In this document: positions 36,602 through 44,857 of the stretch, piece by piece
Layout of the letters: each line of letters begins with the position of its first letter
Numbering within the stretch: position 1 is the first letter of the stretch
From: LH-M37 sp965602855
GTDB taxonomy: Bacteria > Pseudomonadota > Gammaproteobacteria > SZUA-229
DNA length: 64,000 nucleotides
Assembly (NCBI GenBank): GCA_965602855.1
Contig: CBFCZV010000005.1
Coordinates: 1-64,000, forward strand
Direction: 5' to 3'
Notes under the pieces: model-generated
Told to the model about the DNA's origin: nothing
The model's database searches: none
Seen by the model: only the letters and a program-made list of their open reading frames with translations
Translations under genes and position numbers: made by a program

Positions 36602-36916
36602 GTGTCTCATTACAAATATCATGTTTTTTTCTGTACCAACCAGCGTGAGCCGGGTGTGGCGTGCTGCGGGCAGCATAATGCCGCTGAAATACGTGAATAT
36701 GCCAAAAATAAAATTAAACAGCTGGAACTAAGTGGTGAAGGGGGCGTCAGAGTTAATACTGCGGGCTGTCTTGGGCGTTGTGAGTCAGGGCCGGTGATTG
36801 TGGTCTATCCGCAGGAAGTTTGGTACACCTACATAGACAGGCAGGATGTGGATGAGATTATTAGTGAACATTTGCGAAATGGACGTATTGTGGAACGCTT
36901 ATTAGTAACTGATTGA
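36602..36916 (+). CDS. Thioredoxin-like [2Fe-2S] ferredoxin
   Basis: A 104-aa protein with a GTG start. Four or more cysteines suit a [2Fe-2S] cluster: VFFCTNQ near the N-terminus, VACCGQHNA, and CLGRCESGPV near residue 60. This is the pattern of the thioredoxin-like ferredoxins also found as the NuoE C-terminal domain. It is divergent from coq7 and 75 bp away. The likely role is electron transfer. The partner is unknown. Confidence 0.87.
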   Translation: MSHYKYHVFFCTNQREPGVACCGQHNAAEIREYAKNKIKQLELSGEGGVRVNTAGCLGRCESGPVIVVYPQEVWYTYIDRQDVDEIISEHLRNGRIVERLLVTD

Positions 36917-36975
36917 AAGTAAAGCCCATGTTGTCTGTTTAAGTCAGGTCTGTATTATTATTTTCTAATAAGCTC

Positions 36976-37004
36976 TTGACAGAATACGGAGCATATTAGA
37001 TAAT
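36976..37004 (+). promoter_or_regulatory. Strong sigma-70 promoter before the small transcription unit
   Basis: A perfect -35 TTGACA (36976-36981), a 17-bp spacer and a -10 GATAAT (36999-37004) give one of the best consensus promoters in the window. Predicted start is about 37011. The unit it drives ends at a terminator only about 84 nt downstream, before rplM. Confidence 0.8.
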
Positions 37005-37010
37005 TAGCAC

Positions 37011-37094
37011 ATACTTAATCTCCTCGATTAATTTATGACTCCTCCTCCTTTTTGGTGGTTTTTAGCGCTGGCCCTCCGCCGGCGCTTTTTTTTT
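37011..37094 (+). ncRNA. Short independent transcript: sRNA or leader with tandem Trp codons
   Basis: Between the consensus promoter and a strong terminator lies a predicted RNA of about 84 nt. The 36917-37223 gap otherwise contains only regulatory sequence. The RNA has a CTCCTCCTCC run and a small ORF from ATG 37035 whose early codons read MTPPPFWW, with two Trp codons followed at once by the terminator stem. GGTGG at 37054-37058 could instead pair with CCGCC at 37076-37080, competing with the terminator. No ribosome-binding site precedes the ATG. It could be a regulatory RNA or an attenuator-like leader; the homology is unknown. Confidence 0.5.
37064..37094 (+). terminator. Rho-independent terminator upstream of rplM
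   Basis: An 8-bp stem AGCGCTGG/CCGGCGCT (37064-37071 with 37079-37086, one G-U wobble) and a 7-nt loop are followed by nine T residues. It closes the short unit and isolates it from the rplM promoter. Confidence 0.9.
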
Positions 37095-37125
37095 CCTGAA
37101 TTTTGGTATTAAAGTAGCAAAGCAC

Positions 37126-37154
37126 TTGTCTGGCCATCAGATTTTCTGTATTAT
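37126..37154 (+). promoter_or_regulatory. Probable rplM-rpsI promoter
   Basis: TTGTCT (37126-37131), a 17-bp spacer and TATTAT (37149-37154) precede rplM by about 70 bp. The leader contains a hairpin GTCACG/CGTGGC (about 37167-37187, one wobble) that might be the site of ribosomal-protein feedback. That role is inferred. Confidence 0.6.
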
Positions 37155-37223
37155 TCCGCCTCTTTGTCACGAGGATGTCCCGTGGCGAGTTACACTAGAT
37201 ATAGGAATTGCAGGATAAACCTG

Positions 37224-37652
37224 ATGAGAACCATAAGCGCAAGAGCCGAAGACGTAAAAAGAGATTGGTTTCTAATCGATGCTGAAGATAAAACTTTAGG
37301 TCGTTTAGCTACAGAAGTTGCACGTCGTTTACGTGGCAAGCATAAAGCTATTTACACACCACACGTTGATACTGGCGATTACATCGTCATCATCAATGCT
37401 GAAAAGGTTCGTGTAACTGGTAACAAAGCAAAAAATAAAATGTATTACAGTCACTCTGGTTACATGGGTGGACTTAAGCAAATTAGCTTTGAAAAATTAA
37501 TCGATAAAGCGCCTGAGCGTGTTATCGAGAGAGCAGTTAAAGGCATGCTGCCTAAAAACTCACTGGGTCGCACTATGTTCCGTAAGCTGAAAGTTTACGC
37601 AGGTAAAGAACACGGTCATGCAGCACAACAGCCACAAGCGCTAGAAATTTAA
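37224..37652 (+). CDS. rplM: 50S ribosomal protein L13
   Basis: A 142-aa protein starting MRTISARAEDVKRDW, with DAEDKTLGRLAT, YTPHVDTGDY and the GMLPKNSLGR segment of L13. I chose ATG 37224, preceded by AGGAT, because an earlier in-frame start at 37164 adds residues absent from the family. It is followed 10 bp later by rpsI, the universal rplM-rpsI pair. The probable promoter and leader hairpin lie just upstream. Confidence 0.98.
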   Translation: MRTISARAEDVKRDWFLIDAEDKTLGRLATEVARRLRGKHKAIYTPHVDTGDYIVIINAEKVRVTGNKAKNKMYYSHSGYMGGLKQISFEKLIDKAPERVIERAVKGMLPKNSLGRTMFRKLKVYAGKEHGHAAQQPQALEI

Positions 37653-37662
37653 AGGTCTTATT

Positions 37663-38052
37663 ATGTCAGAACAATATTACGCAACCGGTCGTCGCAAAAC
37701 ATCTAGCGCACGAGTTTATATGAGTGCTGGTACCGGTGCTATCGTAGTTAATGGATTACCTGTTGATGACTTTTTTGGTCGTAAAACAGCTCGCATGATC
37801 GTACGTCAGCCTCTTGATGTTACAGAAATGAACGACAAGTTCGATATTAAAATCACTGTTGCAGGTGGCGGTAACTCTGGCCAGGCCGGTGCTATTCGTC
37901 ACGGTATTACACGTGCTTTGATGGAATACGACGAAACATTACGCCCAGTATTGCGTAAAGCAGGTTTCGTAACACGTGATGCACGTGAAGTAGAACGTAA
38001 GAAAGTGGGTCTCCGCAAGGCTCGCCGTGCTGTCCAGTTCTCGAAACGTTAA
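37663..38052 (+). CDS. rpsI: 30S ribosomal protein S9
   Basis: A 129-aa protein with the family signature: the YYATGRRKTSSARV N-terminus, GGGNSGQAGAIRHGI, and the conserved basic C-terminus ending KARRAVQFSKR that reaches the ribosomal P site. It is coupled to rplM by a 10-bp gap. A tRNA-Gln gene follows 66 bp downstream. Confidence 0.98.
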   Translation: MSEQYYATGRRKTSSARVYMSAGTGAIVVNGLPVDDFFGRKTARMIVRQPLDVTEMNDKFDIKITVAGGGNSGQAGAIRHGITRALMEYDETLRPVLRKAGFVTRDAREVERKKVGLRKARRAVQFSKR

Positions 38053-38118
38053 GTTTCAAAACTGGGTACGATTTTACGGTTTAGTGATAATTACCAACTA
38101 AGCCGTTTCCTGAGTACT

Positions 38119-38192
38119 TGGGGAATCGTCTAACGGCAGGACAACGGACTCTGACTCCGTCAATCAAGGTTCAAATCCTTGTTCCCCAGCCA
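38119..38192 (+). tRNA. tRNA-Gln (anticodon CTG)
   Basis: A 74-nt cloverleaf: the acceptor stem TGGGGAA pairs with TTCCCCA, the anticodon stem ACGGA/TCCGT surrounds loop CTCTGAC with anticodon CTG, and GGTTCAAATCC forms the T arm. The 3' CCA is encoded. A terminator follows. Anticodon CTG reads CAG codons. Confidence 0.97.
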
Positions 38193-38197
38193 TAAAC

Positions 38198-38226
38198 AAA
38201 AAAGCCCCTTTTACTGGGGCTTTTTT
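38198..38226 (+). terminator. Terminator after tRNA-Gln
   Basis: The stem GCCCC/GGGGC, extended by A/T pairs and a T-run, lies directly after the tRNA and before the porin region. Confidence 0.85.
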
Positions 38227-38316
38227 GTTGATTTTGGTTCGATATAGGCACCCTGTGCTGAATTCCATTTTTTTTATAGTTAATTTGTGAAATACAACAC
38301 ACAATTTGATTTAAAT

Positions 38317-38330
38317 CAGGTGACATACCC
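38317..38330. promoter_or_regulatory. Possible Fnr/Anr-like site upstream of porin 1
   Basis: TTGAT TTAA ATCAG differs from the Fnr dyad TTGATNNNNATCAA at one position. It lies about 60 bp before the first porin gene, so oxygen-linked control is possible. No fnr gene is in the window; Crp recognises a different sequence. Confidence 0.4.
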
Positions 38331-38386
38331 CCCTTTTTTTGCTATTTTGTCGCCTCCACAATAATTATTTGGTAGAGATATAAATT

Positions 38387-39424
38387 ATGAAAAATAAAAT
38401 TCTATTAGCGGCAGCAGTTGCCGTGGCTTGCGGTGCTCCAGTAGCAGCAATGGCAGATGCGAACATTTATGGACAACTCCGTTATTCAATCAATTCTATG
38501 GATCCTGATACAGCAGGTAGTGATTCGTCACTTTCTGGTGAAGACAATGTTTCCGTGTTTGGTCTTAAAGCTTCAGCTGAAGGCAATGGCATAACAGCTT
38601 TTGCTCACTTGCAGACAGGCGCGCCTGCTGACAATAACAGCGGCCAGGCTTTCAAACAACGTTTTTACTTCGGTGGTTTGAAAGGTGATTTTGGTACTGT
38701 TGCTTATGGTCGCATGACTAATGCATACAAGATGCCTGGCTTCAAGCTTGATCCTTTCTATAACATGTCACACGTTAATGCGAGTGGTTCGTTGGCTACG
38801 GGTGGCGCTACTTACGGTCTGTCTCCTGCGACTAATGGTTTTACCGATAACGCTTTACAGTACACATCACCTTCTATGAGCGGACTGAAGGTTAACGTTG
38901 GTCTGTACATCGATGATAGCGCTGAAGATGATCACGGTACAAACATTGGTGTTACATACACTGCAGGTAACATTAATGTTGGTGTACAGTTTGCTTCTAA
39001 CGACACAACTGCTGGTACAGTGCCAGGTGTTAATGCAGATGGTGATGCAATGCGTATACACGGTGGTTACACAGCAGATAAATGGAGTGCTGGTTTCTCC
39101 TATGAGAACGTAGATAATGGTACTGCAATTGGTACTTTAACTGAAGATGCGGATTACATGTATGTTGTGGGTAAGTTTAACGCTAGCAAAGACACTCAGA
39201 TCGTAGCAAGTTTTGGTAGTGTTAGTGATGATACCGCAACAGTTGTTGCTGGTGCTCCTCCAACAATTACAGTTTCATCACAAGAAGGTTCAGGTATGAA
39301 CCTTGGTGTATTCCAGACAGTTGCTCCTAAGACACAGGTTTATGCGTCATACAGCACTGCTAGCCTGGATACTGTTGATGTAGATCCTTCTGTATTCTCA
39401 GTAGGTGCTATTCATAAGTTCTAA
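38387..39424 (+). CDS. Outer-membrane porin (16-strand type)
   Basis: A 345-aa porin with a signal peptide (residues 1-24, ending AMADA) and alternating beta strands. The N-terminal NIYGQLRYSINS and C-terminal VGAIHKF, with a terminal Phe, are typical of gammaproteobacterial trimeric porins. It forms a diffusion channel in the outer membrane; substrate preference is unknown. A GAGA-type ribosome-binding site lies upstream. A strong terminator follows. A second, different porin lies 1.1 kb downstream. Confidence 0.92.
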   Translation: MKNKILLAAAVAVACGAPVAAMADANIYGQLRYSINSMDPDTAGSDSSLSGEDNVSVFGLKASAEGNGITAFAHLQTGAPADNNSGQAFKQRFYFGGLKGDFGTVAYGRMTNAYKMPGFKLDPFYNMSHVNASGSLATGGATYGLSPATNGFTDNALQYTSPSMSGLKVNVGLYIDDSAEDDHGTNIGVTYTAGNINVGVQFASNDTTAGTVPGVNADGDAMRIHGGYTADKWSAGFSYENVDNGTAIGTLTEDADYMYVVGKFNASKDTQIVASFGSVSDDTATVVAGAPPTITVSSQEGSGMNLGVFQTVAPKTQVYASYSTASLDTVDVDPSVFSVGAIHKF

Positions 39425-39486
39425 GTTTTAGTAGTACATTAACCCGGGTGTAAATTCGGGTAGCAAGGACTGCTTTTATGATTAAA

Positions 39487-39514
39487 CCTCTCCCTTTTGG
39501 GAGAGGTTTTTTTT
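39487..39514 (+). terminator. Strong terminator after porin 1
   Basis: A perfect 8-bp stem CCTCTCCC/GGGAGAGG with TTTT loop is followed by eight T residues. Confidence 0.92.
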
Positions 39515-39574
39515 GGTCTTTTTAAAAGTGGTAAGTGGGAGTTTTTGAGATGATGGTTAGTAATGCTTACATTC

Positions 39575-40222
39575 TTAAATAGCTAAGCGATGTAGTGTCT
39601 GTTCAACGCTTTTAGGTGAGATGTCGTCTCTTATGGGAAGGATGGTCTCATTGCCTGATTCCAGATGTTTGCGAATTTGTTCCTGTTGTTCTGGTTTGTA
39701 ACCTTCCAGATTTCCTATTATTTTGCGCGTTATTGTGCTTTTTATTGCGATTTCATGATCTCCAAAGAAGACGTATTGTTTTCCGGATCGAGTGATCTCC
39801 AGGCCTTTGAGAGCAATGTTGAATTTTATGGTGGGGCAGGCCTTGGGAGCAAAGCCATATTGATCTTCATCGGCATATTCATAGCAAGTCTTGAGTGTAT
39901 ATTGCAGTGAATCGCTAGATAGTGAAATATTTCGACCATTGATGGCTTCTTTGAGGAATTGCTCATCTTTATTAGTTGTAACCGCTTGTTCACTCACTGT
40001 TTCAGAAGAACTAGTGTTTTGTGGCGTTGCTTTGATGATGGGTTTAGCAGTTGCTGGTTGAGCGCCTGAAGATTTACACAGTGAGGTGACCTGTTCGGGT
40101 GTGAATCCTTTGTTTAGATAGAACTCAACATCATCACGCGCACATTCTGCAAGGCTAATGTTTGTATATGCAGCCAGCGGTAAGACTAACAAGGGAAATA
40201 ATCTGATTGTTTTTGATGTCAT
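39575..40222 (-). CDS. Exported protein of unknown function between the two porins
   Basis: A 215-aa protein with a signal peptide (SKTIRLFPLLVLPLAAYTN, residues 3-21; cleavage near SLAEC). I chose ATG 40222 because the upstream in-frame start (40321) adds 33 residues before the signal sequence. The mature region has four or five cysteines, a short low-complexity Ser/Thr linker and a beta-rich C-terminal half (KQYVFFGDHEIAIKSTITRK). I recognise no domain. It is transcribed opposite to both porins. Confidence 0.75.
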   Translation of the reverse strand: MTSKTIRLFPLLVLPLAAYTNISLAECARDDVEFYLNKGFTPEQVTSLCKSSGAQPATAKPIIKATPQNTSSSETVSEQAVTTNKDEQFLKEAINGRNISLSSDSLQYTLKTCYEYADEDQYGFAPKACPTIKFNIALKGLEITRSGKQYVFFGDHEIAIKSTITRKIIGNLEGYKPEQQEQIRKHLESGNETILPIRDDISPKSVEQTLHRLAI

Positions 40223-40571
40223 TGTTCTTCCTATGATTTTAAAATTTATGCGTTTTTTAAGAATCCAAGGCAATTCTACAATTGGATCTTTTAAATTCAT
40301 AATTTTACATGGGTTATTCATGTCGTTTTCCAGTTTAATGGCATGAAATGCTTGAAATTTTAAGCCATCTGCATATACTCAGCTTAGCTTCCGGTTCCTA
40401 ATGTCCTGTTCGCAGAACGTGGTTTCCGAAGTGAGCATGTTTTATGTGGCTTTTTTAGGTGAAGCAAACAGCTTTGTTGGTGGAGAAGTTAAAATGAGAA
40501 CTGCGCTTAAAAAATAATAATTATACATAGCTATGATAATAAATATTTAACTAAATGCAGGAGTTTGCATA

Positions 40572-41636
40572 ATGAAAAAAACAATAATTTCTCTCGCTGT
40601 TGCAGCGGGTATGGCAGCATCTGGTGCTGCGTTCGCAGCTGGTGGTGCTACCGTTTACGGTAATCTTCACTTGAGTCTTGATAGCCCTGATAATGAGGGT
40701 TCTTCTACTGATTCTTTGACCATGAAAAGCCAAACTTCAGCCATTGGTGTAAAAGGTTCTGAAGATCTGGGTGATGGCATGAAAGCCTTCTACAAGGTTG
40801 AGTTCCAGATTGACATGGATGAGCGTAATAATGGTAAAAATAATACCACTGGTGGTGTAACTGATCGTGACCAGTACATCGGTCTGAAAGGTGGCATGGG
40901 TACAGTTAAATTCGGTACCATGAGCAGCAACTACAAACAAAAAGGTGGTTCAGTTGACCCAATGTACCGCACTTCTCTAGAAGGTCGTGGTGCTTTGCAC
41001 ATGCAATCAGGTCTGCATGGTGGTGCCGGTCGTTTCGGTGGTCGTATGACTGATACTCTGCAATACGCTTCACCAAAAATGGGTGGCATGCAGATGGTTC
41101 TCAATACTACTTTTGATGATGCTGATACTTCAGGTGCGGCACCTACAGACATCGATGAAACTATTGGCCTTGGTCTTCGTTACGAAAGTAAATCTTTTGG
41201 TATTTTCATCGATATGATTGATGTGGAAGGTGAAGATGATCCTGGTGTTACAGATGTTACCTGGAGTGAATCAGCAACTAAAGTTGGTGGTTGGTTTAAA
41301 ACAGGTCCTGTTAAGCTAGGTATACAGCTTGAGCAGACAGAAGATCTATTAGGTTCGGACTTCATGATGTTCAGTGCTGATTACAAGATCAACAAGAATA
41401 ATGCTGTTGCTCTGACAATGGGTACAAGAGATGATATTACTGATGGTAATGTGACTCTTAGTGAATCAGGTAGTACTTCATTCGCGATTATGTATAACCA
41501 TAAGATGAGCAAGAAAACGAACATCTATGTAGGTTATGGTGATCGTAGTGCTGATGATAATGCTGTTGAAGATGATGGTGTTACTGCTATCAATGATTAC
41601 AGCGTAATGACCGCAGGCATGCGTGTTAAGTTCTAA
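40572..41636 (+). CDS. Outer-membrane porin, second paralogue
   Basis: A 354-aa porin with a signal peptide (about residues 1-22, ending AAFAA) and typical sequence KGSEDLGDGMKAFYKVEFQ plus RDQYIGLKGGMGTVKFG. It ends with a terminal Phe (GMRVKF), the usual outer-membrane assembly signal. A good ribosome-binding site (GCAGGAG) precedes it. It differs clearly from porin 1, so the two may be expressed under different conditions. A strong bidirectional terminator separates it from convergent rpiA. Confidence 0.93.
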   Translation: MKKTIISLAVAAGMAASGAAFAAGGATVYGNLHLSLDSPDNEGSSTDSLTMKSQTSAIGVKGSEDLGDGMKAFYKVEFQIDMDERNNGKNNTTGGVTDRDQYIGLKGGMGTVKFGTMSSNYKQKGGSVDPMYRTSLEGRGALHMQSGLHGGAGRFGGRMTDTLQYASPKMGGMQMVLNTTFDDADTSGAAPTDIDETIGLGLRYESKSFGIFIDMIDVEGEDDPGVTDVTWSESATKVGGWFKTGPVKLGIQLEQTEDLLGSDFMMFSADYKINKNNAVALTMGTRDDITDGNVTLSESGSTSFAIMYNHKMSKKTNIYVGYGDRSADDNAVEDDGVTAINDYSVMTAGMRVKF

Positions 41637-41665
41637 TAGTTTTTAAAATATTAGTACGAAAAAAA

Positions 41666-41689
41666 ACGGAGCTTAGGCTCCGTTTTTTT
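41666..41689. terminator. Bidirectional terminator between porin 2 and rpiA
   Basis: Stem ACGGAGC/GCTCCGT with loop TTAG, an A-run on one side and T-run on the other. It serves both convergent genes. Confidence 0.9.
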
Positions 41690-41718
41690 ATGCCTGTGAC
41701 TTTTTGTTTCAGATCGTC

Positions 41719-42381
41719 TTATTTAGATAAAACAGTTTTCGCACCTTCAGGCGTTCCCAATATCAAAACATCTGCAGGACGATTGGCAAAAATACCCACA
41801 GTGACGACACCAGCGAGTTTGTTGATGTCATTTTCCAGTTTCACCGCATCCATAATTTCCAGATTGTGTACGTCCAGAATAATATTGCCATTGTCGGTGA
41901 TGAAATTTTCACGCCAGACGGGTTGGCCGCCCAGTTTAACTAGTTCACGGGCGATGAAGCTGCGTGCCATGGGGATGACTTCAACTGGTAATGGAAATTT
42001 ACCCATGACATCGACCAGTTTGGTTTCATCGGCAATACAGACAAATTTGTCGCTGGCACCGGCGATAATCTTTTCACGGGTGAGTGCGCCGCCACCACCT
42101 TTGATCAGGTTGAGGTAATGGTCGGATTCATCTGCGCCATCGATGTAAACAGGAATCTTACTGACATTGTTAAGGTCAAAAACTTCAATACCACGTTCCT
42201 GCATGAGCTTGGTTGAGGCTTCAGAGCTGGAAACGGCGCCTTCAATTTTATTTTTAATCTCAGCCAGACAGTCGATAAAGTGGTTAACGGTCGAGCCTGT
42301 GCCTACGCCTACAATTGCGTTGGTGACAACATATTCCATCGCAGCTTCAGCTGCTTTTCTTTTCATTTCGTCCTGGGTCAT
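41719..42381 (-). CDS. rpiA: Ribose-5-phosphate isomerase A
   Basis: Interconverts ribose-5-phosphate and ribulose-5-phosphate, a Calvin-cycle and pentose phosphate step. The 220-aa protein has VGVGTGSTVNHFID, SSEAST, YIDGADESD, KGGGGALTREK (catalytic residues) and GIFANRPADV. It is full length and divergent from ilvA. The same genomic neighbourhood (rpiA near fau and zapA) occurs in E. coli. Confidence 0.97.
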   Translation of the reverse strand: MTQDEMKRKAAEAAMEYVVTNAIVGVGTGSTVNHFIDCLAEIKNKIEGAVSSSEASTKLMQERGIEVFDLNNVSKIPVYIDGADESDHYLNLIKGGGGALTREKIIAGASDKFVCIADETKLVDVMGKFPLPVEVIPMARSFIARELVKLGGQPVWRENFITDNGNIILDVHNLEIMDAVKLENDINKLAGVVTVGIFANRPADVLILGTPEGAKTVLSK

Positions 42382-42525
42382 GGGTTCTTCCCCTAAAATT
42401 TTTCTATCAAAGAGGGAATTTTACTCGTCTGGGAGCTGGAAGTCATGGCGGGTTTTATCAAACATTAACCGTATTAATCATAGCTCTGCTATAGTCATAA
42501 AAAATAATGAAGAAATCAGCAGTTC

Positions 42526-44046
42526 ATGACTAAAAAATACATAGAAAAAATACTGGCGGCACGGGTTTACGATGTGGCCGAGGAAACGCCACTGGAGCAT
42601 TCTCGTTTGCTGAGTGCGCGTGTAGATAATACCGTGTTGTTGAAGCGTGAGGATATGCAACCGGTATTCTCGTTCAAATTGCGTGGAGCTTATAACTGTA
42701 TTTATCAGCTTTCACAGCAGAAAAAAATCAAGGGTGTGATCGCCGCTTCAGCGGGTAATCATGCGCAGGGCGTGGCCCTGTCGGCACAACGACTGGGTAT
42801 TAAGGCCACTATCGTGATGCCCAAAACTACGCCTGCGATTAAAGTGAATGCGGTGAAGTCTTATGGTGCCAAAGCAGTGTTGATTGGTGATGCTTACGAT
42901 GAGGCTTATGAGCATGCTATGGAGCTGGCGAAAAAACAGAAGCTGGATTTTATTCATCCTTATGATGATGCCGATGTGATCGCAGGTCAGGGCACCATTG
43001 GTATGGAGATTCTGCGCCAGCATGGTGGTGACATCGATGCAGTGTTTGTGCCAGTTGGCGGTGGTGGTCTAATTGCCGGTGTAGCCGCATATATCAAACA
43101 TCTTCGCCCCGAGGTAAAGATCATTGGTGTAGAGCCGGATGATGCACCGTGTATGGCTGAGGCATTTAAAAAGAAAAGACGTGTGGTGCTTGATCATGTT
43201 GGCATCTTTGCCGATGGGGTTGCTGTGCGTCAGGCGGGTAAGGAAACTTATCGAATTGCCAGGCAGTGTGTGGATGAGATTATCTGTGTCAGTACTGATG
43301 AAATTTGTGCTGCGATCAAGGATATCTTTGATGATACCCGCTCCATCATGGAACCAGCGGGTGCATTGGCGGTGGCTGGAATCAAGAAATATGTTGAGCG
43401 TGAGAAGATATCCGGCCAAACATTGATAGCGATCAATAGTGGTGCCAACATGAATTTTGATCGCCTGCGCCACGTTGCCGAACGTGCTGAACTGGGTGAG
43501 CAGCGTGAGGCTTTGCTGGGAGTTACTATCCCCGAGCGCCCCGGTAGTTTTAGAACCTTTTGTAATACACTGGGAAGGCGTGGTATTACCGAGTTTAATT
43601 ACCGTTATTCGCACGATGAAAAGGCGCACGTATTTGCTGGCATCCAGTTAAGTGATGGTTTTGCAGAGAAAGATGAATTGATTGCCAAACTGGAAGCGAA
43701 GAAATATCCGGTGATGGATATGACCGATAATGAAATGGCCAAGATCCATGTGCGTCATCTGGTCGGTGGTCACAATCAGGATGTAGAGGATGAAATCGTC
43801 TACCGTTTTGAGTTCCCTGAACGTCCCGGTGCATTGCTTGATTTCCTGACTCGTATTGGCAAACGCTGGAATATCAGCTTGTTCCACTATCGAAACCACG
43901 GTGCGGCTTATGGACGCGTACTGGTGGGCTTGCAGGCGCCGAAGAAGGAACGTAAGGCCTTGAACTGTTATCTGGATGAACTGGGCTACGCCTACTGGGA
44001 TGAGACCGATAATCCTGCCTATAAGCTGTTCCTGTCTGCCACGTAG
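42526..44046 (+). CDS. ilvA: Threonine ammonia-lyase, biosynthetic
   Basis: This PLP enzyme converts threonine to 2-oxobutanoate and ammonia, the first step to isoleucine. The 506-aa protein has the PLP lysine in SFKLRGAYN (Lys51), AASAGNHAQGVALSA, the phosphate loop PVGGGGLIAG and two C-terminal ACT-like regulatory domains (about residues 330-410 and 420-500). Full length with two regulatory domains suggests isoleucine feedback. Its 3' end overlaps fau by 28 bp on the opposite strand. Confidence 0.97.
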   Translation: MTKKYIEKILAARVYDVAEETPLEHSRLLSARVDNTVLLKREDMQPVFSFKLRGAYNCIYQLSQQKKIKGVIAASAGNHAQGVALSAQRLGIKATIVMPKTTPAIKVNAVKSYGAKAVLIGDAYDEAYEHAMELAKKQKLDFIHPYDDADVIAGQGTIGMEILRQHGGDIDAVFVPVGGGGLIAGVAAYIKHLRPEVKIIGVEPDDAPCMAEAFKKKRRVVLDHVGIFADGVAVRQAGKETYRIARQCVDEIICVSTDEICAAIKDIFDDTRSIMEPAGALAVAGIKKYVEREKISGQTLIAINSGANMNFDRLRHVAERAELGEQREALLGVTIPERPGSFRTFCNTLGRRGITEFNYRYSHDEKAHVFAGIQLSDGFAEKDELIAKLEAKKYPVMDMTDNEMAKIHVRHLVGGHNQDVEDEIVYRFEFPERPGALLDFLTRIGKRWNISLFHYRNHGAAYGRVLVGLQAPKKERKALNCYLDELGYAYWDETDNPAYKLFLSAT

Positions 44047-44621
44047 AGTTTGTCTTCGGTAGCAATGGCATCGAGTGGGATATCCCAGCTTTCTGCTTCT
44101 AGCTGGCGAGTTTTCTGCACTTCATGCGCCAGCCCGATGAGCTGGATCGATTTTTTCTGTTCCCGAATATTAGTCAGACTCCGGTCATAAAAACCGCCGC
44201 CCATGCCCATACGGTTGCCCTTTTCATCGAAGGCGACCAACGGCAATAATATCAAATCCATGTGTTCAGCCTTGAGCCAGTGTTCTGGTGAACTGTTGGG
44301 TTCGTCGATACCGAACTGATTGCGGCACATCGGGCTATCTTTCTCATAAGGGGCGAACAGCAGGCTGTTTTCGTGGGCAGAGAGTACCGGTAGATAAACC
44401 TGTTTCTCCAGTTCCCAAGCCTGCTTAATGATATGTACAGGATCGATCTCACCATCATTAGCCAGATAAACGGCAATGTGCTGGCTGCTGACAAATGCGT
44501 TGTGGTTTAGCAATCGTTCGGTTAGCTGTTCAGCATGCTGTGCCTGTTGTGAGGCGCTAAGCTGGCGTCGTTGTTCACGCTTTTGCTGGCGTATTGAATT
44601 GGGATTTATTTGTGCTGACAT
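44019..44621 (-). CDS. fau: 5-formyltetrahydrofolate cyclo-ligase family protein
   Basis: Converts 5-formyl-THF to 5,10-methenyl-THF with ATP. The 200-aa protein begins SAQINPNSIRQQKREQRRQ, with LPLVAFDEKGNRMGMGGGFYDR, the family signature. I chose ATG 44621 rather than 44669, because the longer form would run into the 6S RNA. It lies downstream of the 6S RNA on the same strand, as ygfA (fau) does in E. coli. The 3' end overlaps ilvA. Confidence 0.92.
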   Translation of the reverse strand: MSAQINPNSIRQQKREQRRQLSASQQAQHAEQLTERLLNHNAFVSSQHIAVYLANDGEIDPVHIIKQAWELEKQVYLPVLSAHENSLLFAPYEKDSPMCRNQFGIDEPNSSPEHWLKAEHMDLILLPLVAFDEKGNRMGMGGGFYDRSLTNIREQKKSIQLIGLAHEVQKTRQLEAESWDIPLDAIATEDKLYVADRNSL

Positions 44622-44641
44622 TAGAAAGGTTTTAGAAGAAG

Positions 44642-44820
44642 TCTCCGGGAGTACCGTAGCTAACACCATCGACCTTGAACCGGTAGGTTCAGGTGGGAAC
44701 AGCGATCACACGTCAGGCTTCCCGCAAAGCGGTAATGCACACTGTGTAAACAGCCTAGTTCCCAAAGATAGCATTTAAGGCTCAAGGGATAAAACAGGTT
44801 GCTTACGTATACCCCAGAGA
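44642..44820 (-). ncRNA. ssrS: 6S RNA
   Basis: Identified by position (between zapA and fau, same strand) and structure. The ends close as an 8-bp stem: positions 44820-44813 (TCTCTGGG) pair with 44649-44642 (CCCGGAGA). Internal landmarks include CTTGAGCC in the 5' half and CCTTGAACC/GGTTC-type pairing in the 3' half. Length is about 179 nt, normal for 6S. It binds sigma-70 RNA polymerase and shifts transcription in stationary phase. Confidence 0.9.
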
Positions 44821-44857
44821 CATCTAAACTCTGAGAGCCTCGCTGAGCAAAACTCTC

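Noticed and set aside
43069..43629. A 186-aa antisense ORF over ilvA.
   Set aside because: It is antisense to a secure gene and has low-complexity composition without family features.
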